Assembly: GCF_035978755.1 (NCBI RefSeq) | Contig: NZ_CP108414.1 | Location: 1,302,001 to 1,366,000 of the forward strand | Direction of reading: 5' to 3' | DNA from: Streptomyces sp. NBC_01298 | Lineage (GTDB): Bacteria; Actinomycetota; Actinomycetes; Streptomycetales; Streptomycetaceae | DNA: 64,000 nt | Part shown: piece by piece, positions 51,075 to 60,396 of the stretch | How positions within the stretch are numbered: the stretch's first letter is position 1 | Layout: every line of letters starts with the position of its first letter | Position numbers and translations under genes: made by a program | Notes under the pieces: model-generated | What the model was told of the DNA's origin: nothing | Seen by the model: the letters and a program-made list of their open reading frames with translations, nothing else | Database searches by the model: none

Positions 51075-51245
51075 TTCCTCTCCGACGCCTGCGAGGTGAG
51101 CTGTCGGGTTCGGACTGGAGATGTCCGGCCGCCTCAGTGCCGGTGAACAGCACATGTACGGCTTCACCCCGAGCTGTCCCGTTGTAAAGATCTCAACCGG
51201 AGATCCGGAACAGCGGCTTACCTGGTTCCCCCGCTCCTGCCGCGC
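51075..51245 (-). promoter_or_regulatory. c-di-AMP riboswitch (ydaO/yuaA class)
   Basis: The leader of the M23 gene, read on the minus strand, contains in order CGGGGGAACCAGGTAAGCC, CTTTACAACGGGACAGC, CGGGGTGAAGCCG, and CCGAACCCGACAGCTCACCT with CGCAGGC before the ribosome site. From memory these are the conserved pseudo-symmetric binding elements of ydaO-type riboswitches, which in Streptomyces precede rpf and M23 wall-hydrolase genes. Bound c-di-AMP normally shuts off expression. Boundaries are approximate. Confidence 0.8.
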
Positions 51246-51583
51246 GCGTGAATAGTCGGGTGCGGTTTCCGGTCGGCGGCAGGATTAGGCGGTCCGTCCG
51301 GATCGATCGCGAACGTAATCGAGCACGGCCGCACGGAACAAGTCATGAATTCCCCAATAGAATCTTGAAGATGACGGGCCGCCGGAATTCCGGTCACCCT
51401 GCGTCCATTCCGCACCCCCAACAGCCGCCCCAGCAAGGCAATTCACCATTCGCGATCAGCCACTCAACGTCACCGTATGATCTGGCTCACGGGGGCATGT
51501 CCGATCTCGCCTCTCGTTATGGCAAGTTGTCCACAACCGGCGTAATTCGGACACCATCAACGACGACCACACGGAGGAGCCCG
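51246..51583. other. Divergent promoter region with a DnaA box
   Basis: The region is comparatively A+T-rich for this genome and holds the promoters of the riboswitch-M23 transcript and of the phosphatase. It contains CCGGAATTCCGG, a perfect 12-base palindrome (51382-51393), and TTGTCCACA, an exact Streptomyces-type DnaA box (51527-51535), 49 bases before the phosphatase GTG. No ORF in it looks coding. Confidence 0.6.
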
Positions 51584-52390
51584 GTGACCCAGCCGATACC
51601 CCAGAGTCCGCACGAGGAGCCGGCGCTGACCGGAGTGCGCAACTTCCGCGACGTGGGCGGGTTGCCGACCACGGACGGCCGGAGGGTCAAGTCGGGACGA
51701 CTGTTCCGAAGCGGACATCTAGCGCATGCCACCGAAAGCGACGCGCAGTTCCTCGGGTCGCTCGGGCTGCACACCGTCTTCGACTTCCGCAACGGAGCCG
51801 ACCACGCGCTGGAGGGTCCGGACGTGGAGCTGCCCGGGGTGCGCAACGTCGGCATTCCGCTTTCGGATCCGGCCGCCGGCGGGGAGTTCTGGAAGATGGT
51901 CCGCGAAGGGGAGCTGGCGCAGCTCCGCGAGCTCCTGGGCGAGGGCAGGGCCGCCGCGCGGATGTCCGGTTCGTACCGGCAGATGATCCGTGCCCGTACC
52001 GCCGAGCACAGCCGGGTGGTGCACGCGCTCGCCGAGGACAGCGTCCCGGCCCTCATGCACTGCGCCGCCGGGAAGGACCGGGCCGGCCTGTCGATCGCCG
52101 TCACCCTGCTCGCGCTGGGCGTGGAGCGGGAGGCGATCCTCGCGGACTACCTGGAGTCGAACGCCCCGCACAACCGCTACCGGGTCCGCCGGGGCAGCGA
52201 CGCGCCCGAGGCCCGCGCCCCCGAGGTGATGGAGCTGCTCGCCCCGCTCTTCGACGCCCGCGCCCCGTATCTGACCACGGCCTTCGACACCATCGACGAG
52301 GAGTGGGGCGGTGTGGAGCGCTACCTGGCCGAGGGCCTCGGGCTCGCGCCCGAGACCCTCGGCAGGCTCCGCGACCGGCTGCTGGACTGA
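51584..52390 (+). CDS. Tyrosine/serine protein phosphatase (Tyr_phosphatase3 type)
   Basis: A 268-residue phosphatase. Its entry motif is GVRNFRDVGGLPTTDGRRVKSGRLFRSGHL. The P-loop is ALMHCAAGKDRAG, the HCxxGKDR active site of dual-specificity/lipid phosphatases such as those in the MptpB family, whose cysteine forms the phospho-intermediate. An alpha-helical lid follows. It could act on protein phosphotyrosine/serine or on phosphoinositides. The GTG at 51584 is chosen: GGAGGA lies eight bases upstream, and the much longer open frame upstream has non-coding composition. Confidence 0.9.
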   Translation: MTQPIPQSPHEEPALTGVRNFRDVGGLPTTDGRRVKSGRLFRSGHLAHATESDAQFLGSLGLHTVFDFRNGADHALEGPDVELPGVRNVGIPLSDPAAGGEFWKMVREGELAQLRELLGEGRAAARMSGSYRQMIRARTAEHSRVVHALAEDSVPALMHCAAGKDRAGLSIAVTLLALGVEREAILADYLESNAPHNRYRVRRGSDAPEARAPEVMELLAPLFDARAPYLTTAFDTIDEEWGGVERYLAEGLGLAPETLGRLRDRLLD

Positions 52391-52465
52391 CGCCCACGAG
52401 GTGGGCCGTCGCCCGCCGAGCCGCCGGCTCGCCGTACGGCCGCCGGCTCGCCGCCCGGCCGCGGC

Positions 52466-53848
52466 TCAGCGGTTGGCGACGGCCTGCTTCACCAGCGTCC
52501 GGCCGAAGTCCCACATCAGCGCGCCGCCGCCGTGGGCCTCGTCCATGACCGCCCGGAAGGCGCCGACGAACCGGTCGACGTCCGCCTCGTCCACGATCAG
52601 CGGCGGGATCAGTTTGATCACTTCCAGGTGATCCCCGGAGACCTGCGTGAGGATCCGGTGCTTCTGCAGCAGGGGCACCACGACCATCTGCGCGAACAGC
52701 CCCTTGCGCGCCGCCTGCAGCATGGTCCAGCGGCTCCGCAGGCCCAGCGAGGACGGCCGGCCGAACTCGATGCCGATCATCAGCCCGCGTCCCCGTACCT
52801 CGTGGAGGAGTTCGTACTCGTCCACGAGCGCGGCGAGCCGCCCGCGCAGCAGGTCGCCCATCGCGCGGGCCCGGGCCACCACCTGTTCGTCCTCCATGAC
52901 GGAGAGGACGGCGAGCCCGGCCGCCATCGCCTGCGCGTTGGAGCCGAAGCTGGCGGAGTGGACGAGCACCCGGTCCATGGATGAGTAGACCTTCTTGAAG
53001 ATCCAGTCCTTGCCCAGGGTCGCGCCGACCGGCACGTAGCCGCCGGAGAGGGCCTTGGCCACGCAGACCAGGTCCGGTTCGACTCCGGGCTCGTGCTGGT
53101 AGGCGTAGAAGTCGCCGGTCCGTCCGAGGCCGGTCTGCACCTCGTCCGCGATCAGCAGCGCCTCCCGCCGGTGCAGGAGCTCCTGCGCGGCGAGCAGGAA
53201 GCCGGGCGGCGCGGCGAGCACCCCCTTGCCCTGGATCGGCTCGACGACGAGGGCCGCCACGTCCCCCTTCTTCAGCTCCCGCTCCAGCGCGTCCAGGTCC
53301 CCGAGCGCGATCGCGGTGTCCGGCAGCAGCGGCGCGAACCCCTCGCGGAAGCCGGCCTCGCCGTTGACCGAGAGCGAGCCCGTGGTGAGCCCGTGGAAGG
53401 CGTGGTCGCAGTAGAGGACCCTGGGGCGCCCGGTGGCGTACCGGGCGAACTTCAGGGCGGTCTCCACCGCTTCCGTGCCGCTGTTGCCGAAGAAGACCCG
53501 GTCCAGGTGCGGACTGTGGGAGAGCAGCTTCTCGGCCAGCAGCCCGGGCAGCGGCTGGCAGTCGAAGCGGGTGAGGTCGGCGAGCTGGGCGTCCAGCACG
53601 TCGTGCAGGGCGCGCCGGACCACCGGGTGGTGGCGGCCCAGGCCCATCACTCCGAAGCCCGCCAGCATGTCGAGGTAGTCGTTGCCCTCGGCATCCCAGA
53701 AGTGGGCTCCCTCGGCGCGCACGTACACCTTGTCGAACCCGATGGTGTGCAGCATTCGGGGCAGCTGGTGGTTGAGGTGGCGGGCGTGCAGTTCGTACCG
53801 CTCGCCACCCCGCTCGGCCAGCAGGGCGCCGAGATCGAAGCCGGTCAT
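52466..53848 (-). CDS. hpnO: Class III aminotransferase of the hopanoid cluster (HpnO-like)
   Basis: A 460-residue PLP aminotransferase of the ornithine/acetylornithine group. It has FFGNSGTEAVETALKFAR, the Asp of LLIADEVQTGLGRTG that holds the pyridine nitrogen and VAKALSGGYVP with the Schiff-base lysine. It is the last gene of the hopanoid operon, beginning inside the hpnH stop. In other bacteria HpnO aminates ribosyl-hopane-derived aldehyde to aminobacteriohopanetriol, which fits here. An alternative role as a general amine transaminase cannot be excluded by sequence. Confidence 0.85.
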   Translation of the reverse strand: MTGFDLGALLAERGGERYELHARHLNHQLPRMLHTIGFDKVYVRAEGAHFWDAEGNDYLDMLAGFGVMGLGRHHPVVRRALHDVLDAQLADLTRFDCQPLPGLLAEKLLSHSPHLDRVFFGNSGTEAVETALKFARYATGRPRVLYCDHAFHGLTTGSLSVNGEAGFREGFAPLLPDTAIALGDLDALERELKKGDVAALVVEPIQGKGVLAAPPGFLLAAQELLHRREALLIADEVQTGLGRTGDFYAYQHEPGVEPDLVCVAKALSGGYVPVGATLGKDWIFKKVYSSMDRVLVHSASFGSNAQAMAAGLAVLSVMEDEQVVARARAMGDLLRGRLAALVDEYELLHEVRGRGLMIGIEFGRPSSLGLRSRWTMLQAARKGLFAQMVVVPLLQKHRILTQVSGDHLEVIKLIPPLIVDEADVDRFVGAFRAVMDEAHGGGALMWDFGRTLVKQAVANR

Positions 53849-54879
53849 GCCGACTTGTCCCTGCTCCCGCCCCCCACGGTCTCGCGGACGGCCCGCAGCG
53901 ACTCCTTGAGCGAACCCATCGTGGCCAGGACGGCCGTGGGCTCGTACCCGCAGTGCGCCATGCAGTTCGCGCAGCGCGGGTCCTTCCCGCGGCCGTACTT
54001 GCTCCAGTCGGTCTCCTCGATCAGTTCCCGGTACGAGGGCACGTACCCGTCGCTCATCAGATAGCAGGGGCGCTGCCAGCCGAAGAGCGAGTAATTCGGA
54101 ATGGCCCATGCGGTGCAGGGGAAATCGGCTTTGCCTTCCAGGAAGTCCAGGAAGAGCGGGGAGTGGTTGAGGCGCCAGCGCCGCCGGTTGCCTCCGGCGA
54201 AGGCCTTCTTGAAGAGTTCGCGGGTCTGTTCGACGCCGAGGAAGTGCTCCTGGTCGGGAGCCTTTTCGTAGGCGTAGGCCGGCGAGATCATCATCTCGTC
54301 CACCTGGAGATCGTCATTGAGGTAGTTGAGGACCTCGATGATGGTCTGCGGGGTGTCGGTGTTGAAGAAGGTGGAGTTGGTCGTCACCCGGAATCCGCGC
54401 TTCTTCGCCTCCTTGATGGCCTCGACCGCCTCGTCGAAGACGCCTTCCTTCGCGACCGATTCGTCGTGGCGCTCGCGCAGTCCGTCGATGTGCACGGCGA
54501 AGGCGAAGTACGGGGAGGGCGTGAACTTCTCGATCTTCTTGCGCAGCAGCATCGCGTTGGTGCAGAGGAAGACGTACTTCCGCTTGGCCACCAACTGGCG
54601 CACGATCTCGTCGATCTGCGGGTGCATCAAGGGCTCGCCGCCCGCGATGGACACCATCGGCGCGCCCGATTCCAGCACGGCGCCCACCGCCTGGGCCACG
54701 GGCATGCGCTGCTTGAGCACCCCGGCCGGGTGCTGGATCTTCCCGCACCCCTCGCAGGCCAGGTTGCAGGCGTAGAGCGGTTCCAGCTCGACGATCAGCG
54801 GGAACTTCTCACGCTTGCGGAGCTTCTGTTCGAGCAGGTACGTCCCGACCCTGATGGTCTGTCGCAGTGGCATGGCCAT
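53845..54879 (-). CDS. hpnH: Adenosyl-hopene-forming radical SAM enzyme
   Basis: A 344-residue radical SAM enzyme. The [4Fe-4S] cluster ligands are Cys38, Cys42 and Cys45 (ACNLACEGC). GGEPLMHPQI binds SAM, and a C-terminal cysteine set (DPRCANCMAHCGYEPTA) belongs to the SPASM-like tail of HpnH. It joins the 5'-deoxyadenosyl group to diploptene, the first step of hopanoid side-chain building. The ATG at 54879 is used since AGGAGG lies eight bases upstream; it follows hpnG by five bases and overlaps the aminotransferase. Confidence 0.93.
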   Translation of the reverse strand: MAMPLRQTIRVGTYLLEQKLRKREKFPLIVELEPLYACNLACEGCGKIQHPAGVLKQRMPVAQAVGAVLESGAPMVSIAGGEPLMHPQIDEIVRQLVAKRKYVFLCTNAMLLRKKIEKFTPSPYFAFAVHIDGLRERHDESVAKEGVFDEAVEAIKEAKKRGFRVTTNSTFFNTDTPQTIIEVLNYLNDDLQVDEMMISPAYAYEKAPDQEHFLGVEQTRELFKKAFAGGNRRRWRLNHSPLFLDFLEGKADFPCTAWAIPNYSLFGWQRPCYLMSDGYVPSYRELIEETDWSKYGRGKDPRCANCMAHCGYEPTAVLATMGSLKESLRAVRETVGGGSRDKSA

Positions 54880-54884
54880 CTGGC

Positions 54885-55565
54885 TCACCTCCTGGGGAGC
54901 AGCAAAGAACGGTGCCATTCGTAAAACGCGGGCAGTACGGCACGCAGTACGCGAAAGGCTGATATTCCCCCGCGAACGGTGCCGATACGGACGAGCTCAT
55001 GCTCCGGAGCGTCCACGATCACCCGGACGGCCGCAACCGGACGGTCCGCGGCCCCCGGGACGCTCCCGCCCCGGGTCGCGGTCCAGAGGGTGGCGGCCGA
55101 TTCCATGTCGACCCCGATGGCGCCGTCGGCGCGCAGCTGGGCGCGCTCCTGGCCCCGGACGACGTGGTCGGATCCGGTCAGTGCACCGAGGTGTACGGTC
55201 CGGCCGGGTACGGCCCGGGCCAGCGCCTCGGCGAGCAGGGCGGTACCGGCGCAGGCGACCGTGCCGCGCGGGTCCCGGGTCTCCTCGGCGACGATCAGGT
55301 CGCCGGGGCTCATGCCGGGCAGCAGCCCGGCGCAGAAGCCGGTGGCGAGCACGGCGGCGCCGTGCAGCCGCGGCTCGGCCAGTTTGCGGCCGACGGCGCG
55401 CTCGGCCGCGCGCGGGCCCATCCCCGTGCGCAGCACCTCGTGGCGTCCGGGCGCGCCGCTCTCCCGGACCCCGCGGTACGAGGTGCTGCGCAGGGCGGTC
55501 CGCTCGATGCGCAGGGCGCAGGCGATCAGCAGCGGCGGGGCGGCCCCGGCGGGTCGGCCGGTCAT
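54885..55565 (-). CDS. hpnG: Hopanoid-associated nucleoside phosphorylase-like protein
   Basis: A 226-residue protein of the MTA/SAH nucleosidase-phosphorylase fold: LLIACALRIERTAL, VLRTGMGPRAAERAV, GLLPGMSPGDLIVAEE, and GAIGVDMESAATLWTATRG with the conserved ribose-binding DMES. In the hopanoid pathway HpnG removes adenine from adenosyl-hopane to give ribosylhopane, which fits its place next to hpnH. Its ATG overlaps the shc stop by four bases. Confidence 0.9.
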   Translation of the reverse strand: MTGRPAGAAPPLLIACALRIERTALRSTSYRGVRESGAPGRHEVLRTGMGPRAAERAVGRKLAEPRLHGAAVLATGFCAGLLPGMSPGDLIVAEETRDPRGTVACAGTALLAEALARAVPGRTVHLGALTGSDHVVRGQERAQLRADGAIGVDMESAATLWTATRGGSVPGAADRPVAAVRVIVDAPEHELVRIGTVRGGISAFRVLRAVLPAFYEWHRSLLLPRR

Positions 55566-57643
55566 CGGGCCTCCCCGGGGGACGGGGCCGCGTGCGGGAG
55601 GGCGGTGGGGTCCGCGTACCGTCCGCCCGGGCCGAACGGTTCTCCGTACAGGTAGCGGCCCAGCGCGGTGAGCGGGAAGACCTGGCGGTACAGGTGGTAG
55701 TTGATGGAGAAGTCCCAGGGGAATCCGGTACCGGTGAAGTACGGCTCGTCCCAGGTGCCGTCGGGGCGCTGGGTGGAGACGAGGTAGCCGATCCCCCGCC
55801 GCACGGACGGCGCGTCGCGCTCCCCCGCCGACAGCAGGGCCATCAGCGCCCACGCCGTCTGCGAGGCGGTCGAGGCACCCTTCCCCGCCCAGGACGGGTC
55901 CTGGTAGGAGCGCTGGTCCTCGCCCCATCCGCCGTCCTCGTTCTGTACGGATTCCAGCCAGGCCACGGCGCGCCGGATCGCGGGGTGCGAGGGGGCGTAG
56001 CCGGCGGCGGTCAGCGCCGGGACCACCGAGCCGGTGCCGTAGACGTAGTTGGTGCCCCAGCGGCCGAACCAGCCGCCGTTGGGGTCCTGTTCGGCGAGGA
56101 GCCACGCGATGCCGCGCCGGGTGCGCGCGTCGCCCGCCCGGCCCTCGACGGCGAGCATCTCCACGACGTGGGCGGTGACGTCGGCCGAGGGCGGGTCGAT
56201 GACCTCGCCGAAGTCGCAGAAGGGCAGCTTGTTGGGGAAGGGGCTGGTGTTGTCGGCGTCGAAGGCGCCCCAGGCGCCGTTCTTCGACTGCATGCCGAGG
56301 TTCCAGGACACTCCCCTGGCGATGGCCCCCTCCATCCGCGCCCGGTCGGGGTGTTGGATGCGGCGCAGGGCCAGGACGACTTCGGCGGTGTCGTCGATGT
56401 CGGGGTAGTTGTCGTTGTGGAACTCGAACGCCCAGCCGCCCGGGGCCAGTTGGGGCCTGCGCACGGCCCAGTCCCCGCTGCGCACGATCTCCTCGCCGAG
56501 CATCCAGTCGGCGGCCTTGACCAGGGCGGGGTGGTCGGAGGGCAGTCCCGCGTCGGCCAGCGCGATCGCCGCCAGGCAGGTGTCCCACACCGGGGACTGG
56601 CAGGCCTCGATCATGCGGGCGCCGTCCGCGCGCCAGACGGCGAAGCGGTCCAGGGACTCCAGTCCGGCGCGCATCACGGGGTGGCGCAGGTCGTAGCCGA
56701 GCAGGTGCAGGGCGATGACGGAGTACACGGCCGGCGGCTGGATGCCGCCCCAGCAGCCGTCGTTCTCCTGCCGTTCCACGATCCAGCGCCCGGCGCTGGC
56801 CATGGCCGCCGCGCGCAGCCGGCGCGGGGCGAACCGGCGGTAGACGTGCAGGGCCTTGTCCATGCGCTGGAATGCGCCGTCCCAACTGGCCAGCGGGGCC
56901 AGCTTCTTGGCGGGGTACGGGGTCCGCGCGTCGGTGTGCAGCTCGTCCAGTGCGAAGGGGCCCGGGCGGACCGGGCGCAGGGCGGAGACCACGGTGAGGG
57001 GGACGATCGTCTGCCGGGCCCAGCAGCCGAAGTCGTAGATGTTCAGCGGCACCCAGGGCGGCAGGAACAACAGTTCGGGCGGGAGTTCGGGCAGGTGGTC
57101 CCAGCTCCACCAGCCGAACAGCGCCAGCCAGATGCGGGTGAACACGCGGGCGCCCGCCACTCCCCCGTTGGCCCGGATCCACGCCGAGGCGCGGGCCATG
57201 TGCGGGGCGTCGGGCGCGTCTCCGGCGAGGCGCAGGGCCACGTAGGCCTCGATGGTGGCGGAGAGGTCGCAGGGGCCCCCGTGAAAGGTGGCCCAGGTTC
57301 CGTCGTCCCGCTGCTCCCCGCGGATGAACAGGGCCGCGGCCCGGGTGGTGGCCTCGTCCCCGATCCCGAGGAACTGGCGCAGCAGCAGGTCCTCGGCGTC
57401 CATGGTGACGTTGGTCTCCAGGTCGCCCTTCCACCAGCCGGCCTCGTCCTGCCGCTCCAGCAGGTCCCGGACCGCCCGGTCGGCGGCCTCGCGGACCCCG
57501 CGCGGCCCGGCGGAGCCGGGATCCGGGCCTGGGTCCGGGCCGGCGCCGGGGGCCGGGCCCGGCGGTCCGCCGCCGGGCCCGGGGCCGGGCTCGTTCGGGT
57601 CGGCGCCGCAGGCATGGGCGCCGCCGTTGGTCGTCGCAGTCAT
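55562..57643 (-). CDS. shc: Squalene-hopene cyclase
   Basis: A 693-residue terpene cyclase. The protonating motif DXDD is D415-I-D-D418 in YPDIDDTAEV, and several QW repeats (QDEAGWWKGDL, QENDGCWGG, QDPNGGWFG, QNEDGGWGED, QRPDGTWDEP) brace the two alpha-barrels. The Gly/Pro-rich N-terminal 50 residues are low-complexity. It converts squalene to hopene and hopanol at the membrane. The ATG at 57643 has AAGGGGAAGCC before it. A 125-base gap separates it from the prenyl synthase gene, so a second promoter is possible. Confidence 0.95.
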   Translation of the reverse strand: MTATTNGGAHACGADPNEPGPGPGGGPPGPAPGAGPDPGPDPGSAGPRGVREAADRAVRDLLERQDEAGWWKGDLETNVTMDAEDLLLRQFLGIGDEATTRAAALFIRGEQRDDGTWATFHGGPCDLSATIEAYVALRLAGDAPDAPHMARASAWIRANGGVAGARVFTRIWLALFGWWSWDHLPELPPELLFLPPWVPLNIYDFGCWARQTIVPLTVVSALRPVRPGPFALDELHTDARTPYPAKKLAPLASWDGAFQRMDKALHVYRRFAPRRLRAAAMASAGRWIVERQENDGCWGGIQPPAVYSVIALHLLGYDLRHPVMRAGLESLDRFAVWRADGARMIEACQSPVWDTCLAAIALADAGLPSDHPALVKAADWMLGEEIVRSGDWAVRRPQLAPGGWAFEFHNDNYPDIDDTAEVVLALRRIQHPDRARMEGAIARGVSWNLGMQSKNGAWGAFDADNTSPFPNKLPFCDFGEVIDPPSADVTAHVVEMLAVEGRAGDARTRRGIAWLLAEQDPNGGWFGRWGTNYVYGTGSVVPALTAAGYAPSHPAIRRAVAWLESVQNEDGGWGEDQRSYQDPSWAGKGASTASQTAWALMALLSAGERDAPSVRRGIGYLVSTQRPDGTWDEPYFTGTGFPWDFSINYHLYRQVFPLTALGRYLYGEPFGPGGRYADPTALPHAAPSPGEAR

Positions 57644-57768
57644 GGCTTCCCCTTTGCGTGCAGTGTCCTCTGCTGTCATCCGCTGTACTGGGGGCCGCCG
57701 TCGGACGGTACTACCAACAGGCAATACGGTCCGGCGACTGACGATTCATATGCGCGTACGGGTGGCGA

Positions 57769-58935
57769 TCACCTCTTGCGCACGACGACGAAGTCGGCGA
57801 GCGCCACGAGCTGGTCGCGCACGCGCTGGTCCATGTCCACGCCGTCGAGGGCCTTGATGGCGATCTCGTACTGGCGGCGCGCCTCGTCGGCGGTCCACCG
57901 GCGACCGCCGGCGGCCTCGATGAGCGCGGCGCGGGCCGCGAACTCCTCCTCGGAGAAGTTCTCGAAGTCGTTGCTCTTGGCATCGGCGGCGAGCAGCTCG
58001 GTGAGCTCCTCACTGGCCGGTCCGCCGGCGGCGAGGGCGGCGACGACCGGCAGCGACTTCTTGCGCTGACGCAGGTCGCTCCAGGTCTGCTTGCCGGTGG
58101 ACTCCGGGTCGCCCCAGATGCCGAGGAGGTCGTCGACGGCCTGGAAGGCGAGGCCGAGGTGGTAGCCGTACTCCTCCAGCTTGTCGGCCGTACGGTCGTC
58201 CGCGCCGCCGAGCACGGCGCCGATGGAGACCGCGCAGGCGAGCAGGGCGCCGGTCTTGTTGCCCTCCATCTCCAGGCATTCCTCGACGCTGACGCTCTCG
58301 CGGTGCTCGTAGGAGATGTCCTGGGCCTGGCCGTCGATGAGCTTGCGGCTCGCGGTGGTCAGACGGCGCGCCGCACGGCCCGCCTCGACCGTGCCGAGTT
58401 CCAGCAGCACCTCGTTGGCCAGGGCGAACAGGGCGTCGCCGACCAGGATGGCGAGGGCGGGCCCGTGGACCTTCCACACCGTGTCGCGGTGGCGGCGCTG
58501 CTCGTCGCCGTCCATCAGGTCGTCGTGCAGCAGCGAGAAGTTGTGGACGAGTTCGACCGCGACGGCACCGGGGATGCCGACCTCGGCGGCGGCGCCGGCG
58601 GCTTCCGCCGAGAGCAGGGCGAGGGCGGGGCGCACGGCCTTGCCGCCGTCGCCGTCCGCGGGGTTGCCGTGGGCGTCGATCCAGCCGAAGTGGTAGGCGG
58701 CGACGGTGTCCATGGGCGCGGCGAGCCGGTCCACGGCGGCGCGGAGCACGGGCGTCGAGAGCGTACGGCCTCGTTCGAGGAGGGCGAGCGTGTCCGCCTT
58801 CTCCCCGCCGGCCGGGCCCGCACTGGCGTCCGTGTTCTCGACGGCCGGATTCCCCGGGTTCACTGGCTCTCCTCTGGTTCCTGTACGTACTGCGGTGCGT
58901 GGTGCTGTGGTGCCGACGGTGCCGGTGGTGGTCAT
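57769..58935 (-). CDS. Polyprenyl diphosphate synthase of the hopanoid cluster
   Basis: A 388-residue trans-prenyl diphosphate synthase. The first aspartate-rich motif is DDLMD (138-142) in LLHDDLMDGDEQRRH, and the second is DDLLGIWGD starting at Asp268. LVHNFS just before the first motif and GKAVRPAL at the substrate entry are as expected. It probably makes farnesyl diphosphate as squalene precursor. The ATG at 58935 is chosen because it overlaps the hpnE stop (ATGA) and has AGGAGG in front; an in-frame GTG at 58863, also with a good ribosome site, would drop a Thr-rich lead of 24 residues. Confidence 0.9.
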   Translation of the reverse strand: MTTTGTVGTTAPRTAVRTGTRGEPVNPGNPAVENTDASAGPAGGEKADTLALLERGRTLSTPVLRAAVDRLAAPMDTVAAYHFGWIDAHGNPADGDGGKAVRPALALLSAEAAGAAAEVGIPGAVAVELVHNFSLLHDDLMDGDEQRRHRDTVWKVHGPALAILVGDALFALANEVLLELGTVEAGRAARRLTTASRKLIDGQAQDISYEHRESVSVEECLEMEGNKTGALLACAVSIGAVLGGADDRTADKLEEYGYHLGLAFQAVDDLLGIWGDPESTGKQTWSDLRQRKKSLPVVAALAAGGPASEELTELLAADAKSNDFENFSEEEFAARAALIEAAGGRRWTADEARRQYEIAIKALDGVDMDQRVRDQLVALADFVVVRKR

Positions 58936-60305
58936 ACCGCCTCCTGCAAGGGGTGTTCGCGGTGGCGGCCCAGCGGCACGAGCGCGGCATGGGCCGCGCT
59001 CAGCCCGCTGCGGACGGCGCTCTCCATGGTCGCGGGCCAACCCGTCGCGGTCCACGCACCGGCGAGGAAGAGCCCCGGCGTGTCGGTCCGGGCTCCGGGC
59101 CGGAGCCGTCCGACGCCGGGGCTGGGGGCGAAGGTCGCGGTGCGCTCCCGGGTGACGAAGAAGTCGCGCACCTTGGCTCCGCGCGCGGCGGGCAGCAGCC
59201 GTTCCAGCTCGGGCAGGTACTTCGCGCGCAGGACCGAGACGGGCTCGTCGATGTCCTCGTGCGCGACCGACTGGGACAGCGCCAGGTACTGGCCGCCGTC
59301 GGGGAGGCCCGAGGAGTCGGTTCGGTCGAAGACCCACTGGACCGGGGAGCCGAGGGCCGCGAAGAAGGGCTGCTTGAGAACCTTGCGGTCGTACACGACG
59401 TGCACGTTGAGGATCGGCGCGGTGCCGATGTCGAGCAGCTTGTCGGGGTCGGCGAGCGCCCCGGCGGGCAGCAGCCCGTGCGCCTCGCGCTGCGGGACGG
59501 CGAGGACGACGGTGCCGGCGTCGAACGAGTCGCCCTCGGTGGCCACCCGCCAACCACCCTCCGGGGTACGGGAGATGTCCGTGACCCGGGTGCGCAGTTC
59601 GGTGCGCACCCCGGCGGCGTCCAGGGCCTTGCGGGCGAGGGTGTCGTGCAGGTCGCCGAGCGGTACCCGGGCCCAGCCGATGTCGGCCGCGCCGTTCTCG
59701 GAGAGCAGGCCGGTCTTGAACACCATGGCGGCCAGCCCCAGCGAGGACTGCCCGGCGGTGGCGTTGAGCGTGGCGATGCCGACGAGGTCCCACAGCGCCT
59801 CGATGGTGCGCGGGGACTGGCCGTACCGGCCGAGCCAGGTCGCGAAGTCCACGCCGTCGAGCGCCGGGTCGGCGGGGTCGAGGCGGCGCAGCGCGAGGGC
59901 GGCGCGCCCGACGGACGCCCGCTCGGCGAGCGAGAGGTGCGGGTAGCGGGCCAGCGAGGCCGCCAGGTGCAGCGGCACGGGCAGGGCGCTGCGGCGCAGC
60001 CGGCCGAGCCGGGGGCCGCCGGGGTGGGCGACGTCGAGGACGGGTACGTCGAGCCGGTCCTGCAGCGGTGCCAGGGCGGCGCCGTCGACGCGGTCGAGAA
60101 ACCACCGGTAGGCGGTACAGCAGCGCAGGTAGACGTGCTGGCCGTTGTCGACGGTCAGTTCCCCGCGCTTGAAGGAGAACGCCAGGCCGCCGAGGCGGGG
60201 CCGGCCCTCCAGCAGGGTCACCCGCAGGCCGGCGTCGGCGAGTTCCAGCGCGGTGGTGACACCGGCGAGCCCCCCGCCGACGACCACGGCCCGGTCCGCG
60301 CTCAT
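58932..60305 (-). CDS. hpnE: Hydroxysqualene dehydroxylase
   Basis: A 457-residue flavin-dependent amine-oxidase-fold protein. The N-terminal dinucleotide fold is VVVGGGLAGVTTALELADAG ending in the acidic LLE. GQHVYLRCCTAYRWFLDRVD and the C-terminal FAD clamp LFLAGAWTATGWPATMESAVRSGL follow. In the HpnCDE route HpnE reduces hydroxysqualene to squalene. The ATG at 60305 has GGAGGACGT before it. It sits 91 bases after hpnD and overlaps the prenyl synthase gene by four bases. Confidence 0.92.
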   Translation of the reverse strand: MSADRAVVVGGGLAGVTTALELADAGLRVTLLEGRPRLGGLAFSFKRGELTVDNGQHVYLRCCTAYRWFLDRVDGAALAPLQDRLDVPVLDVAHPGGPRLGRLRRSALPVPLHLAASLARYPHLSLAERASVGRAALALRRLDPADPALDGVDFATWLGRYGQSPRTIEALWDLVGIATLNATAGQSSLGLAAMVFKTGLLSENGAADIGWARVPLGDLHDTLARKALDAAGVRTELRTRVTDISRTPEGGWRVATEGDSFDAGTVVLAVPQREAHGLLPAGALADPDKLLDIGTAPILNVHVVYDRKVLKQPFFAALGSPVQWVFDRTDSSGLPDGGQYLALSQSVAHEDIDEPVSVLRAKYLPELERLLPAARGAKVRDFFVTRERTATFAPSPGVGRLRPGARTDTPGLFLAGAWTATGWPATMESAVRSGLSAAHAALVPLGRHREHPLQEAV

Positions 60306-60396
60306 ACGTCCTCCTCCGTCATTCCCACGGACGCCGCCGGGCGCCGCGGGGTTGCTCCCGTCCGCCCCGCCGCCGCGGCTCGCCGGCCCGCCGTCA

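Noticed and set aside
51527..51535. DnaA box as a replication origin
   Set aside because: Only one box was found, with no dnaA, dnaN or AT-rich unwinding region.
54815..58069. A 1084-codon plus-strand open frame
   Set aside because: It is antisense to shc, hpnG and hpnH. Its translation is Arg/Gly/Val-rich with no motifs, a GC-driven shadow.
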